From the NCBI GenBank assembly GCA_037127255.1, contig JBANSL010000004.1, forward strand, positions 2,852,001 through 2,916,000: DNA of 64,000 nucleotides, in the 5' to 3' direction. Source of the DNA: Persicaria tinctoria. Taxonomy: Eukaryota > Streptophyta > Magnoliopsida > Caryophyllales > Polygonaceae. Position 1 is the first letter of the stretch, and every line of letters starts with the position of its first letter. A model generated the notes under the pieces. The model did no database searches, was not told the origin of the DNA, and was given only the letters and a program-made list of their open reading frames with translations. Positions 10,520 through 23,200 of this stretch are shown here, one piece after another. The position numbers and the translations under genes were made by a program.

Positions 10520-10751
10520 ATGCAACTAAAAGACACAATTGAATACACAAAAATAGAAAAACACAACTTAATACAGAAAAACAAACCTGAGTACAGAAAC
10601 TCAATGTACAATTGAATCTTCAAGATTTAACAAAAATGCAACTAAAAGACACAATTGAATACACAAAAATAGAAAAACACAACTTAATACAGAAAAACAA
10701 ACCTGAGTACAGAAACTCAATGTACAATTGAATCTTCAAGATTTATCTATT
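10520..10751. repeat. 116-bp tandem duplication
   Basis: The block beginning atgcaactaaaagacacaat occurs at 10520 and again at 10636 with almost no change, inside the Helitron. Near-identity implies a recent duplication. Confidence 0.8.
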
Positions 10752-13700
10752 TCTAATAAAAGGTAGATTATAATGATTTCCCGAAAATATTTCTATTGAA
10801 CAATGAATTTCAGCGCTCCCATTTGCATCCACTTTATGTGTAGCTTCTGACATCAATTTTGTCCCATCTTTTGAAATTTTGATAGCTTCTAAAATAAAAA
10901 CTTCAGATTCTTTATTCTGAAATTTTGAACAGCTTCTAAAATTTTATTGTCATGTGTAAAATTTTGTAGTCAAGTTATGTTTGTGTGTGGATCTATATTT
11001 TTCCCATTTCAATAGTTTATTTCATGCGGTTCATGCCACAATATTGGGTAACTTCTTAGTTCTAACTATGCATATGATTGCTTGAAGTGTGAATTAATTT
11101 TAAAAAGGGCATAATGTTATACGGAGAACATGACTGCTAACTTCAGAATTTGGTGCTTCTGATCCACTTTCTTCTGCTCATGCCATTTTAATGATGCTGG
11201 GTATAATAATGTAGTATATGGCATAGATATGGAGTTAATTTGTATCAAATGAACCAACATTCAGGTTTTTAGAAGTTTAGAACCTCAATCTTTATTATGG
11301 GAATAAAACTACTGATAAAGCATAGGCAGGCAAATGAAGCATACCTACTTACTCAAAGCAGTGGTACGCATACATCCAGGACATGAGCAAGAAATTGATT
11401 GGCTTCCCAACATAGGGTATAATAACAGTTGCAGAAACCTGTAAGAAAAAGTTGGTCACAAAGCCATCATAAAGGGCTAGTAATGAATCATGTCTATCTA
11501 GACAATTAGGTTTACTATATATGAGTCATATGACTCAAGGGGCATATGAAAGCCTTGCACTGTGAATCAAACAATACATTGAGTCAATATAATAGTGTTT
11601 GCATACCTCCAAGAAGAAGCAACTCAATAAAAGAAAGGAGTAAACTTGTTCTCCAACTTCAATCATGATGCTGCTAAAAGGTGAAAGGAGAACCAATTAA
11701 GAAGAACAATTCTCTTATCTACCAGCAAAATGGCCAACTACGGTAAAATATAAAATGCACATAATTATCCATACAAGGCTCCAACAAAATAATTTTTGTA
11801 AATCAAGGGGAAAAGATACGAGTACCCTTCGAGACCACGAGGTTTATCAGAAGAAACTGCCCTTTTCTCAACTTGATGCTTCATATTGGCCCGCCAGATC
11901 TACTACAGCAGGTTTAGATTTACCCATTGTAAAAAATGCATGCTCAGCAATGTCAATGCACCTTGATTTAGATAGGAACATAAAGCAGCAAGCAACATCC
12001 GAAGTATAAGTCTTTAAAGCTGATAACTGATTAGAGAAAAGGGAAAAGATGTTCTGATCTTAAATGTTAGCAAGCTGAGTCTTAGCATCAAAAATCTTCT
12101 TTCTCATGAGAGGATTTCAACAGTTAAAAATGAAGAAGGTTGATGGATCATTTTCGGTATATTGAGGTCAAAGCGGATTCAGGATTATGGGCATAACTGT
12201 TAGGAGCTAACAGATCTGGAAAACAGTCATAATTAGCATAACTAAGTCAATGCTCATCCATTTCTTTGGGTGCACAAGGTTAGATATTTGCCACAACTAT
12301 GTTTTAAACAAACCAGGGCAACAATTTGGCATTAGTCAATACTGCAACACTAGTTGCTGCAAAAGTTGATCATTTTATGTAAACTGCAAAAGTTGATCAA
12401 TTTATGTGATAAAAACATTAATTCTTTGTAACCTGATCTATATTAAACATTACAAAAACAATAAATTCACATTGCAAACTACCATAAATTGCTCAGTAGA
12501 ATGTTGAACGCATATAGTATTATAGGGGGGAAAACAGAATGCCTGCATGGAAATTAACACATCAATTCTAATCTATATATAATTCTAATCTTCCTCCTCT
12601 AATATAGTTAATCTTTGCAGTGACACTCTCTAACCACATCAATATATGCCTTTAAAAATTTGAGAAAGCATAGGCAATAACCAACTATTTAAGAAAGCAT
12701 AAGCATAGACCTTTAACAAAAACTATCGTTGTAACGTAATAGTGCTATATCAATCTCATGGATTCGGATTAAAGTTCTATCAACATTAATACATTATCAA
12801 GAGCAGTCATACAAGTTGTTTCACGATCATTAAGGCTAGCCAAAATCCACAAGAAACCTTAGATTGAAAAATATTCTTTAAACATTATAAAGAGCAACCA
12901 TACAAGATGTTGATTAGGCATTTCATCAAACAGGTTATGAGCAAGGTTGGTTGTTAGTAAACACACAAGAAAATAGTAGAAGAAGAGAAAACATAAACTC
13001 CAATAGATCAAGAATTTTAGTCGTAAGTAAATCTCGCTATTAATTTACTTAATAATAAAACAATCTAAAGAAATCCAATTATTCCCTAAATATATTATTT
13101 TGAAAAACGTCCAATTGAACCAAAATCCAGAGTTTTTAGAGAGGATTTTCATCCAATTTCTAATTGTAGGGTTCTTGTTTCTATTTGATCAAGCTATAAT
13201 TCAATCAGAATATTGACCACATCATCATACTTCTCCCTTCAAATCAAACGGGATTGAACACTAATTGAAAAACCCTAGAATTCGAGTCTAAATCAAGCGG
13301 AGTTGATTAACCCTAAACATCAACAAAGAAGAAACCTATAAATCTGACATGAACTTTAAAAGTATATAAACACTAAATCGAACATCAAGATTCGACGAAC
13401 GATCCTCCTCAGTTTTCTCCTCATGTGGCTTGAGCCTCCCTTGATTGGCGATAAACACTAAATCAGATTCGACGGACCCTTGACAGAGAAAGATTATGCC
13501 CAAAACCCCTAAATCAGAAGGAACTTTTGTGCTAAAGTTGGATCTACATCCCCCAAATTGAATCCCGTAAACCCTAATTTTTCGGAAAAAAATGACATCT
13601 TCAAATCAAACACATACCTGTGAATGGATTTGTTGTGCACCCTCAGAGATAGTCGACCTTGAACCTTGAATCGTTCTTCCTCGGTGTTCTCCTCCTGCCG

Positions 13701-14526
13701 CTTCTGATTGAGAGGGAGTTGGAGAGCACAGAAAAACACAGAACGTGGGTGAGTAGGGAAGGAGAGAACGTGGGTGTGCAGGGAAGGAGAGAAAAACACA
13801 CAAACCGCTTGGAACAACTGAAGCAAACCAACCGAAAACCCTAAAAACCATATGAAAACGAAAACAAAAAGGGGGGAAAGGATAGACCAGATCGATATAC
13901 CTTAAAATTGTAGAAACCCCGCCTCGCTCTGACGTAGATCGAAAGATCTGAGGGCAAAAACTACAGGCGGCAGGAGATGACGCCGTGTGCTACTAACCGC
14001 CGAAGCCTTCTTCTTCCAAAGCCCCCTTCAGCAAGACGGAAAATTAAAAAATTAAGTAGCTGAGGGAGGAGAGTCCTCGTTAACCGCACCTCGTCCTCCT
14101 CTTCCACCGGAGCTCTCATACTATCACAAAAGCGGTTGCGAACAGTTTGTAGAGGAGACTCAAGAAAGGAATAGCCGAATAGGTAACCGCAGGGGGGGGG
14201 GAATAGCAAAAAAGAGTTGAATTTGCAAAAGCTATAAAAACTGTGCACAAAATTTCTCTACTTGACACGTGGATGATCCTTTTCCAAAAGAGATGCTTTT
14301 GCTTTTATATTGTAGGGATAAAAACAATTTATCAAATTAATTATCTTCTAAGTTCTAACTATATACTAAAGCCGAGCATTACGGCTTACGTGGCACATGT
14401 AGACACTCCTTATAAAATTTCCTTCCAAAAAAAATCGTACTAACAAAATTATTAGATAATTGCAATTTAGATTGAATTAAATAGAACTTTTAGTTTTATC
14501 TTATCCACTACGCCAGATTCACTCTC

Positions 14527-14960
14527 GCTCGACGGACCTAAAAAGGTTCGTCGCCTGAATCATGTTCGGGCGACGAACTTACTAAGGCCCGTCGCCTGAA
14601 CGTTGGGATGCCCAACCCGCCTCCAGCCCATGTTCAGCCGACCAGAAAACCTCAATGTCCGTCGGCTGAACTGTACTCAGGCGACGGAACAAATCCAGGC
14701 GACGAACATTTCTCAAGATCGGTCGCCCAAACAGGTATCTGAATGACGGCTGTCAGAATGGGCCTTTGTCGCGACGGAAATGCTATTGGTTCGTCGCCTA
14801 AGCGTTGTTCGGGCCTTTGCAGCGACGGAAGTTCCAGTGGTCCGTCGCCTGAACGTTGGACTTTTTCAAAAGTAGAGTAATAAAGTCCGGTTGGTGGGGG
14901 TAATTAAATACTGTTCATTCAGGAGACGGACTTTTAAATATGTCCGTCGCCTGAATGTGT
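14527..14960. repeat. CACTA left subterminal repeats
   Basis: Many direct and inverted copies of the approximate word TCCGTCGCCTGA / CAGGCGACGGA. In En/Spm, subterminal repeats are bound by TnpA, so these are candidate binding sites for the protein encoded at 20289-25486. Confidence 0.75.
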
Positions 14961-15298
14961 TTTCCGTAACAACCAAATAAATCGGTTGTACTGTACAATT
15001 ATTATCCTCTCACCTTCATCCTTCTCCCACAATAACCCTAGAGGGCTCGAAAATTTTCCCCCATTTCACACCTCCATTGAAGGTATGTATAAATTTTAAA
15101 TTTTTTTGTTATTTTTGTTGAATATATGCATATACATTGTTTGTTTGGATATTTGATGATGAGCTTGTCTTTTTTAATCGAGTTTGGATGGTAAAAAAGT
15201 TGTTTCAATGGAGTTTATGAGGAGAAAGAGTTGTGTATGTATATATGGAGTTGAAATTGAGGTTAAATGGAGGTTAAATTGAGTTTGTGTTATGAATT

Positions 15299-15530
15299 GA
15301 TGATGAGAATGGAATTGAGGTTAAATGGAGGTTAAATTGAGTTTGTGTTATGAATTGATGATGAGAATGGAATTGAGGTTAAATGGAGGTTAAATTGAGT
15401 TTGTGTTATGAATTGATGATTAGAATGGAAATGAGGTTAAATGGAGGTTAAATTGAGTTTGTGTTATGAATTGATGATGAGAATGGAATTGAGTTGAAAT
15501 TGTGTATGTATATATGGTGTATAATTACAT
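15299..15530. repeat. 58-bp tandem repeat upstream of tnpD
   Basis: About four copies (15299, 15357, 15415, 15473) of a unit containing gaggttaaatggaggtta, in the leader region of the transposase gene. Confidence 0.75.
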
Positions 15531-15729
15531 AGATGATGAGAATGGATTTGAGTTGAAATTGTGTATGTATATATTGTGTATGATTGGAAATTGATTTAAA
15601 ATTGAGTTTGAGGTATGAATGGATTGTGTATATGAATGGATTGTTTATGTTAAATTTTATTTTAGAATGTGGTGTAGAATGACATAGATGATGAGAATGG
15701 ATTGTTTATGTGCAATTTCATTTTAGAAT

Positions 15730-18700
15730 GTGATGAATTCATATGAATGGATTGATAATGATAGGACGATAATGATCGACAAAAGTTGGATGCTACTCCC
15801 TCACGCTCACGGGGAGTATCAAAAAGGAATATTTCTCTTTATGCAGAATCTTAGAGATAATGCGAATGGAATGACTCATTTCCTATGCCCGTGTCGGAGA
15901 TGCCGCAACAATGAATGGGAGCCAATAGATGAAATACACAGTCATTTGGCCCACATGGGAATGTGGCCTAGTTATACTGTTTGGGACAAGCATGGCGAAG
16001 CCCCAGTGGATAGGACAAATGAGCAACGACGAACGCAGATCCTGGAGGAAGGGGCATCTTCCTCCGTTGATGGTCCGGCTATGAACATTCTGCACGATGC
16101 TTTTCCGTTTCATGCCGGATATGAGGCGCACTCTGTCCCCGATGATCCTCCGTTCCAATATGTTGTTGACGATGATTACGAGAAATATAATAGGCTTATA
16201 GAGGCAGCAAACATGCCATTGTGTGAGAACAGCGATATGACTGTTCTGGATGCCTGTCTGGATGCAATGCAGATGAAGTCAGAGTTTGGTTGGACAGATA
16301 GGAGCTTGGACGGCATGTGCGCACACATTGCTCGCATGTTGCCGAAAGGACATAAACATCCTACGGATGGAGCGAAGATGAAGAGTGTGATTAGGGACCT
16401 TGCATTTGGGTACGAGCTGATCGACGCTTGTGAGTATAACTGTGTGCTATTTCGCAAACAATATGCAGATCTCGAAGCGTGCCCCAAGTGCAACACACCA
16501 AGGTGGTGTACTAGGGAGGGTACGAGAGGCAAGGTTCCGAGGAAGGTTCTCCGGTACTTTCCCTTAACCCCTAGACTGAAGAGATTGTTCATGGAGCCGA
16601 ACATTGCAAAGGCTATGCGATGGCATGGTGAGCGGGTGAGAGATGCAGAATGGTTGAAACACCCATCAGATGGTGAGGCATGGAAAGAATTCAACAAAAC
16701 CTACCCGCATTTCTCTGAAGACGTGAGGAATGTGAGACTTGCACTTGCAACCGATGGATTCAATCCATTTGGGAATCAGTCAACCCTCCATAGCACATGG
16801 CCTGTCATAGTGATGCCATACAACTTGCCTCCGTCAATGTGCATGAAGAAGGAATTCAACATGTTAGCGTTGTTGATTCCGGGACCAAAGTCTCCAGGAA
16901 AGTGTCTTAGTGTGTTCATGCAGCCGTTGATCGATGAGCTTCGCCACTTATGGGGGACTGGAGTATATACTGTTGATCGATACTCAAGGTCCACTTTCAC
17001 GATGAAAGCAGCAGTGTTGTGGACTATAAGCGACTTTCCTGGCTTGGGGATGTTGGCTGGAGCTGCGACGAAGGGGTATAAAGCCTGCCCTATTTGCTTG
17101 GACGGTACTTCTGCAACGCATGAACAAGGGAGAATGGTTTACGATGGGCACCGTAGATGGCTTCCACTAAACCACCCGTGGCGAACCGATGGTATGGCAT
17201 TCAATGGAAGCGAAGAACACAGAACACGCCCTTATGCTTGGAACGGGGAGCAAATTCTTTCACAGATCGATAGGTACGAGAACTACCTCTTTTCACTCTC
17301 TTTTCCCTTTTCATACGTTTGTCCGATGTCTTTCTCATTATGTTTCCATCTTTCTCAACAGGATCAACTTCCCCGTCCTCAGCTCGCACCCTGCTTTCAA
17401 GGCCCCATACAGTGTGACTAACAGAATGTGTTGGACCAACAAGTCCGAGTTATGGAGATTGCCTTACTGGCGTCACATTAGAGTCAGACATGCACTCGAT
17501 GTTATGCACATCGAGAAGAACGTCTTCGACAACATCATCGGCACTACTCTTAACATAGAAGGGAAGACAAAGGATGGTCCCAAAGCTCGAGCCGCATTGC
17601 AGCAAAGAGGGGTGCGGAGAAGCCAGGCACAGAAGAGAGATGGAACACTCCCTCATGCGCCATTTCTGGTGAAACGGGAGGACATACCAGATATATTCGA
17701 ATGGTTCGGTACAGTGAAGTACCCCCATGGGTATGCTGGGTCTTTGCACAACAAGGTCAAAATTGCAGAGAGAAAATTCCACGGCCTAAAGACCCATGAC
17801 ATTCATGTTATGTTTCAGCGTCTTCTTCCCATTGTTGTCCGTGCATACCTGCCGTTGGGTGTTGCCAAGACTTTGGTTGCGCTAGCGAAATGGTTTCAGA
17901 AATTGTGTGCCAGGGAGGTGAGGAAGGAGGATGTCCGCCAGATGGAGGATGAGATAGTTCAGATTCTTTGCAGACTGGAGATGATTTATCCCCCGCACTT
18001 TTTCACAATCATGGTACACCTTCTAGTTCACCTACCGCAACAAGTGTTAGAAACTGGACCAGTGCATTACACCTGGATGTACCCAATAGAAAGGTATGCT
18101 ACTTATAGATTAAATTCATCTCACAATTTCTGTCCATTATACCCCTCCAAAACTTCTTCCTTTGTTTTATAGGCAACTTGGCAAATATAAGGCTCAAGTA
18201 AAGAACTACTGTTACCCGGAGGGAAGTATTTCAGAGCGTTACGTTTTAAACGAGGCAACAACATACTGCAACTTGTATCTCGGGGGTCGAGATGAGAGCC
18301 GTGAAGGTACGAATGCAATGGAGGAGCTGAGCTATGATATTTCTGTCGTTTCAAGCCTCGTGCGTCCTCACGGTCAAATCATGAGACAAAGGTTAGGAGA
18401 ACCTATGATTGCAGAGGCTCACTGGCAGGTTTTAACCAACTGCAATGAAGTTGAGTTCTACATGAAATCGCATGAGAACCTGTATAGTCAGGCTTACCCG
18501 GAGTTTGAAGAATGGGACCGTAGAAGAGATTTTCTTAGTTATTTCTACCCATGGGTAAGAACGACCGTGATGTTTCATTAAACAAATTGCATGTTTGTTT
18601 TCCCAATACAGAACTCTAACATATTATGTTGTATAGGTTTCTAAGTTGCACAAAGATGGAGACACCTACCTGAAACCGGAGGTTCTGAACTTGGCAAAGG

Positions 18701-19377
18701 GGCCACTACAATGCAAACTGTATTGGGCCTGCTCTGTCAATGGGGTGAAGTTTGTGGCATGGGACAAAGACAAAGATTTGAGAACACAAAATTCATGGGT
18801 GATGGTGGAAACTTCAGATGCTAAGTACTATGGGGTACTTGAACAAGTGGTAGAGCTGATATACGCTACTTGTATGCCAGTTGTGTTGTTTAAATGCAAG
18901 TGGTTTGACACCGATCCTGAAAATAGTGGAAGCACCAAGGTAGATATGGGTTTGCTCTCTGTGGACACAAACAACAGTTGGTATGAGGATTCTCCGTTTT
19001 GTCTTGCACGCTCGGCGAGGCAAGTGTTTTACGTGGATGATCCAAAGGCGGGTGATGCTTGGAAAGTAGTTAATGTGATGTCCCATAGAAACGTGTATGA
19101 TCCTCAAACTCTAGCAACTCGCGGAGATGATCTTACCAATGAGGTGGAAGAAGCTTATCAGGAGATTGGCCCGGTGATCTATTTCGAAAATTTGAACCTC
19201 GCCATTGATCTTGAAATGGAGGAAGAAGAAGACGATGATGATGATGAAGATGAAGATGAAGATGAAGATGAAGATGAAGATGAACATGATGAAGATGAAG
19301 ATGAAGACGATGATGAAGATGAAGATGAAGATGAACAAGAGGATGACGAAGAGGAAAATGACGATGACGAAGGTTGA
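15730..19377 (+). CDS. CACTA transposase (TnpD/tnp2 family), 4 exons
   Basis: Exons inferred at 15730-17273, 17362-18093, 18173-18554 and 18637-19377. All introns are GT-AG, and the frame stays open for 1132 aa. Residues about 1-90 match the transposase-associated domain (HFLCPCRRCRNN at 50-61, then SHLAHMGMWPSYTVWDKHGE). The tnp2 core spans about 150-560 (CPKCNTPRW, GTGVYTVDRYS, KACPICLDGT). Exons 2-3 hold a DUF4218-like block (LPIVVRAYLP... VHLLVHLPQQ) and exon 4 a DUF4216-like block (YYGVLEQVVEL... FKCKWFD). The last about 50 residues are almost all Asp/Glu. It would cut and join the element ends in the nucleus. The start is the first ATG of the frame; the second ATG is adjacent. No stop or frameshift interrupts it. 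Confidence 0.85.
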
Positions 19378-19574
19378 TAATGTCTTCGAATTCCATAAAT
19401 CATATATTGTAATCGTTGTTTTTGTGAGACATGGCGGTTATTTTCGAATGTGTATGACATGGTTGGTATCATGGCTTCTAAGACTATTTTTTTTTGGTAC
19501 AATTTGTCATTAAGTTATGGTAAACAGGGCAATAACACATGCCAAGTGCTCATTTTAAAAAAATCTGTATTTTT

Positions 19575-20075
19575 TCAGGCGACAGACAAATTAAATTTCC
19601 GTCGCCTGAGAGTATTCAGCAGACGAACTTATTGGTAGTTCGTCTCCCCAATGGAAAAGTGAATTTTTGACCCATTTTGGCTCTAATAAAATTTCATTTC
19701 CCACCCTTTTTTTCACCAAAATTTGAATTTCCCCCAAATGTTCAGTCGACGGACAAGTTAATTTGTCGTCTCCTGAAATGATTTAGGAGACGAACTTATT
19801 GGTAGTTCGTCTCCCCAATGGAAAAGTGAATTTTTGACCTATTTTGGCTCTAATAAAATGTCATTTCCCACCTTTTTTTTCACCAAAATTTGAATTTCCG
19901 CCAAATGTTCAGTCGACGGACTAGTTAATTTCCCGTCTCCTGAAATGATTCAGGAGACGAACTTATTACTATTTCGTCTCCCCAATTGAATTTCCCCCCT
20001 ATATTTTAACGAAAATTTGAATTTCCGCCAAATTTTCAGGCGACAATATTTTTTTATATCTCCGTCGCCTGAACA
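19575..20075. repeat. Internal cluster of CACTA terminal-type repeats
   Basis: The tccgtcgcctga/caggcgac motif and its variants (gtctcctgaa, aggagacgaac) recur between the two genes, 5 kb from the left end and 6.5 kb from the right. Nearly repeated 130-160-bp blocks (gaacttattggtagttcgtc) occur at about 19624, 19793 and 19958. Confidence 0.8.
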
Positions 20076-20288
20076 TGTAGGATTTTAGTAACTCAGACGC
20101 CTCCCTAACCCTAGCCCCAAATCATTCACTCATCGCGCTCTCTCTCTCTCTCTGTCTCTCTTCCGCCTCCTCCCTCGATCTCCATCTTGTCTCTGTCCGT
20201 CCCTCCTCCGCTCCTCTCATCCCTCCTCCACCTCTCCTCCGCCTCTCCTCCGCCGCTCCTCTCGTCCCTCCTCCACCTCTCCTCCGCC

Positions 20289-23200
20289 ATGCCTCCTAAA
20301 GCCCGCCCTGTGAAGGGGAAAAAGAATTCGAAACAAACCTCGTCCACTCCGGCCCCTCCTCCACCACCGCTGCAATTACCGGTCCCCTCGCCCTCCACCT
20401 CGGCCGCTTCAGCGCCTCCGACCCCAATTCCTCCACCGCTGCAATTACCGGCCCCCTCGTCCACTCCGGCCCCGACTCCCACTCCCACTCCCTCTCCAAA
20501 TCCGGCCCCGACTCCCACTCCCACTTCCTCTCCAAGCCCGGCCCCGACTCCCACTCCCAATCCCTCTCCAAACCCGGCCCCGACTCCTCCTCCTGCCTCA
20601 GGGACTCCTACTCCCTCTCCCACTCCCTCTGCAACAACCCCAGTGCCACCTCCTCTCCTATCTCTCACCAATGGCAACCCGGAGCCATCCACAGCCATTG
20701 TCGGCGCCACCCCAGTTGCTTCGTCATCAGGTGAGGCCCCTCGCTCCATCCGCTGTCGTGGTGAGCATCTCTCTCTCTCCCTCTGTCAGATTCTTTAAAA
20801 TTGTACAAGGATTTAGGGTTTCAATTTGTATACTGATTTAGGATTTAGGGTTTCAATCTCATAGGATTTAGGGTTTCAATTTGTATAAGGATTTAGGGTT
20901 TTAATCTGATTTAGGATTTAGGATATATGATTTAGGGTTTCAATCTGATTTAGGATTTAGGGTTTCAATTTGATTTGTGTGAAATTGAACAGGAAGTATG
21001 TTCCATTTCAATCTGTTTTAACTGGCTGCAGTGATTCATGTTTTCTTTTTCCTTTGGCTTGATATTTGTGGACTTAATTGTTTGATTGGCCTTATTTGTG
21101 GACTTAATTGTTTGCTTATTAATGTTACTTATGTTGATGATGATTGTGTTTTTTTTTGTTGCTTATTACTTATAGTTACTTATCTCAACTGTTGCTTAAT
21201 TGGGTTTCTTTGATGATGATTCATGTTTGGCTTGATTTTGTTTTGTTCTCAACTGTTACTTATCTCAACTGTTACTTATAGTTACTTATCTCAACTATTA
21301 CTTATAGTTACTTATCTCAACTGTTACTTATGTTGATGATGATTGTGTTTTTTTTTGTTCTCAACTGTTTGGCTTGGTTTTTTTTGTTGCTTATTACTTA
21401 TAGTTACTTATGTTGATGATGATTCATGTTTTCTTTTTTGTTTGCTTATTAATGTTGCTTAATTGTTTGAGACTTTTTGTTGCTTATTAATGTTATTTAA
21501 AGTTTGGTGCTTTTCTGGGTGGCCTCTGGTTTCTTTCATAGTTGTAGATCTTAAATCCATAGCTTATAACTCAGCAGTTCACTCTCCCTCCCCCTTTCTG
21601 TAGTTAAAAGAAAAAAACACACATTTATTTGTTTTATTTGATGTATATATTAGAATGATATAGATATGTGTGTACCTTCAGTGTTGTCTCAACTGTTATT
21701 TGCTTTTCTGGGTGGCCTCTGGTTTCTTTCATAGTTGTAGATCTTATCATTCTATATTAGAATGATATAGAATGATATATTAGAATGATATCTCAACTGT
21801 TGCTTAAGGGTCTGTTTGGCAAAATATATACTTGTTAGGATTCTTATAAAGTTGTGTTCTTTTTTTTGTTGCTTATTAATGTTACTTATGTTGATGATGG
21901 TTTTGTTATCTGATATGTTCTAATGATTTTTAGGTAAATATCGAACCATCAAGAGTCACAAAACAGCACTCCTCAAGGCCGCGGCAGGGAAGAAGCTGAA
22001 GATTGAGTGGTCCTGCTTCCACAAGGGGCCTGGGCTCAAGCAACTGCATGACACCTTTGTCCGAGACATTGGGTGTGCTATCGGGGACAAGGTGCCGATG
22101 CTTGCATCAACATGGAGCAAACTAACAGATGAGCAACGGTCCCCCGTAAGAGATTACTTGGAGGTAGTTTATGTTTTTTTATTATCCTTTATTTAAGTAC
22201 TTATTACTTGTATGTTTATAGTGTGATCTGTGTTTGCTTTCTTGATTGGGTGTGCTTATTTTTGTTTCTGATGCTTATCACATGCTTTCTGTGTATTTCT
22301 TTATAGTCTCTGTGTATAGTTTCTTTATAGTTTCTGATGCTTTCTGTGTATTTTTGCTTCACATGTTTTTCTTTATAGTTTCTTTATAGTTTCTGTGTAT
22401 ATTTTCTTTATAGTTTCTGATGCTTATCACATGCTTTCTGTGTATTTCTTTATAGTTTATGTGTGTAGTTTGTTTATAGTTTCTGATGCTTATTTTTGCC
22501 TAAAAATCATAAGAACATCTATGTCTTTATAGTTGCTTATTACTTATGTTTCTTTATAGTTTCTTATTACTTATGCTTTCTTGATTTGTGCTTCACATCT
22601 ATTGTTTTCCTTCACAAAATGCTTATCTGATGCTTATTTTTGCTTCACACCTATTTCTTTATAGTTTCTTATTACTTATGTTTCTGTATAGTTGCTTTTT
22701 CCTTCACAAAATGCTTATCTGATGCTTATTTTTGCTTCACATGTATTTCTTTATAGTTTCTTATTACTTATGTTTCTTTATAGTTGCTTTTCATCTATTT
22801 GCTATGAATTTTTTATAGTTGCTTTATAATTATGCTTCACATCTTTATAGTTTCTGTGTATAGTTTCTGTGTATCCTAAAGCAACTATAGTGTGATCTGT
22901 GTATATTCTCTGTATAGTGTGATCTGTGTGTAGTGTGATCTCTGTATAGTGTGATATGTATTTACCTATGTTTCTTTATAATTATGCTTCACATTTATTA
23001 CTTATGTTTCTTTATAGTTTCTTAAGTTTCTTTGGTTTTGTGCTTCACATCTATTATCTTGCTTATTACTTATAGTTTCTTTATAGTTTCTTCACATCTA
23101 TTATGTTGCTTATTACTTATGTTTCTTTATAGTTTCTTATTACTTACGCTTTCTTGATTTGTGCTTCACGTCTATTTTTTCCTTCACAAAATGCTTAACT

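Larger units (their letters stand above)
8800..14318 (-). mobile_element. Non-autonomous Helitron, 5.5 kb
   Basis: On the minus strand it begins TCCCTACAATATAAAAGC (14318 leftward), typical of plant Helitron 5' ends, and ends with the hairpin CCGTGCGT-gg-CGCACGG and CTAG at 8800-8803. It lies between host A (8799) and host T (14319). Sister units (about 2420-2450, 44960-44990) read through this site without it (taaattaaa/taaaaacaattt). No Rep/helicase frame is visible. The interior holds a tRNA-like gene, a 116-bp tandem duplication, and from about 11300 to 14250 sequence with exon/intron texture but no identifiable domain. Part of this may be captured gene sequence, e.g. the minus-strand open frame 13961-14248. 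Confidence 0.75.

Noticed and set aside
10267..10623. Minus-strand hydrophobic 118-codon frame in the Helitron.
   Set aside because: Low-complexity sequence overlapping the tandem duplication; no domain, no family similarity I can name.
19111..19513. Antisense and shifted frames rich in Ser, Ile/Phe, His or Met/Lys over the gatgaa tract.
   Set aside because: All are reading-frame shadows of the acidic tail of the transposase.
20126..20749. Minus-strand 207-codon Gly/Val-rich frame.
   Set aside because: Antisense of the Pro/Thr-rich exon 1 of the TnpA-like gene.
20817..20975. Interstitial telomere (TTTAGGG) tract.
   Set aside because: The word occurs inside a longer irregular unit (gatttagggtttcaat) and is not tandem as a heptamer.
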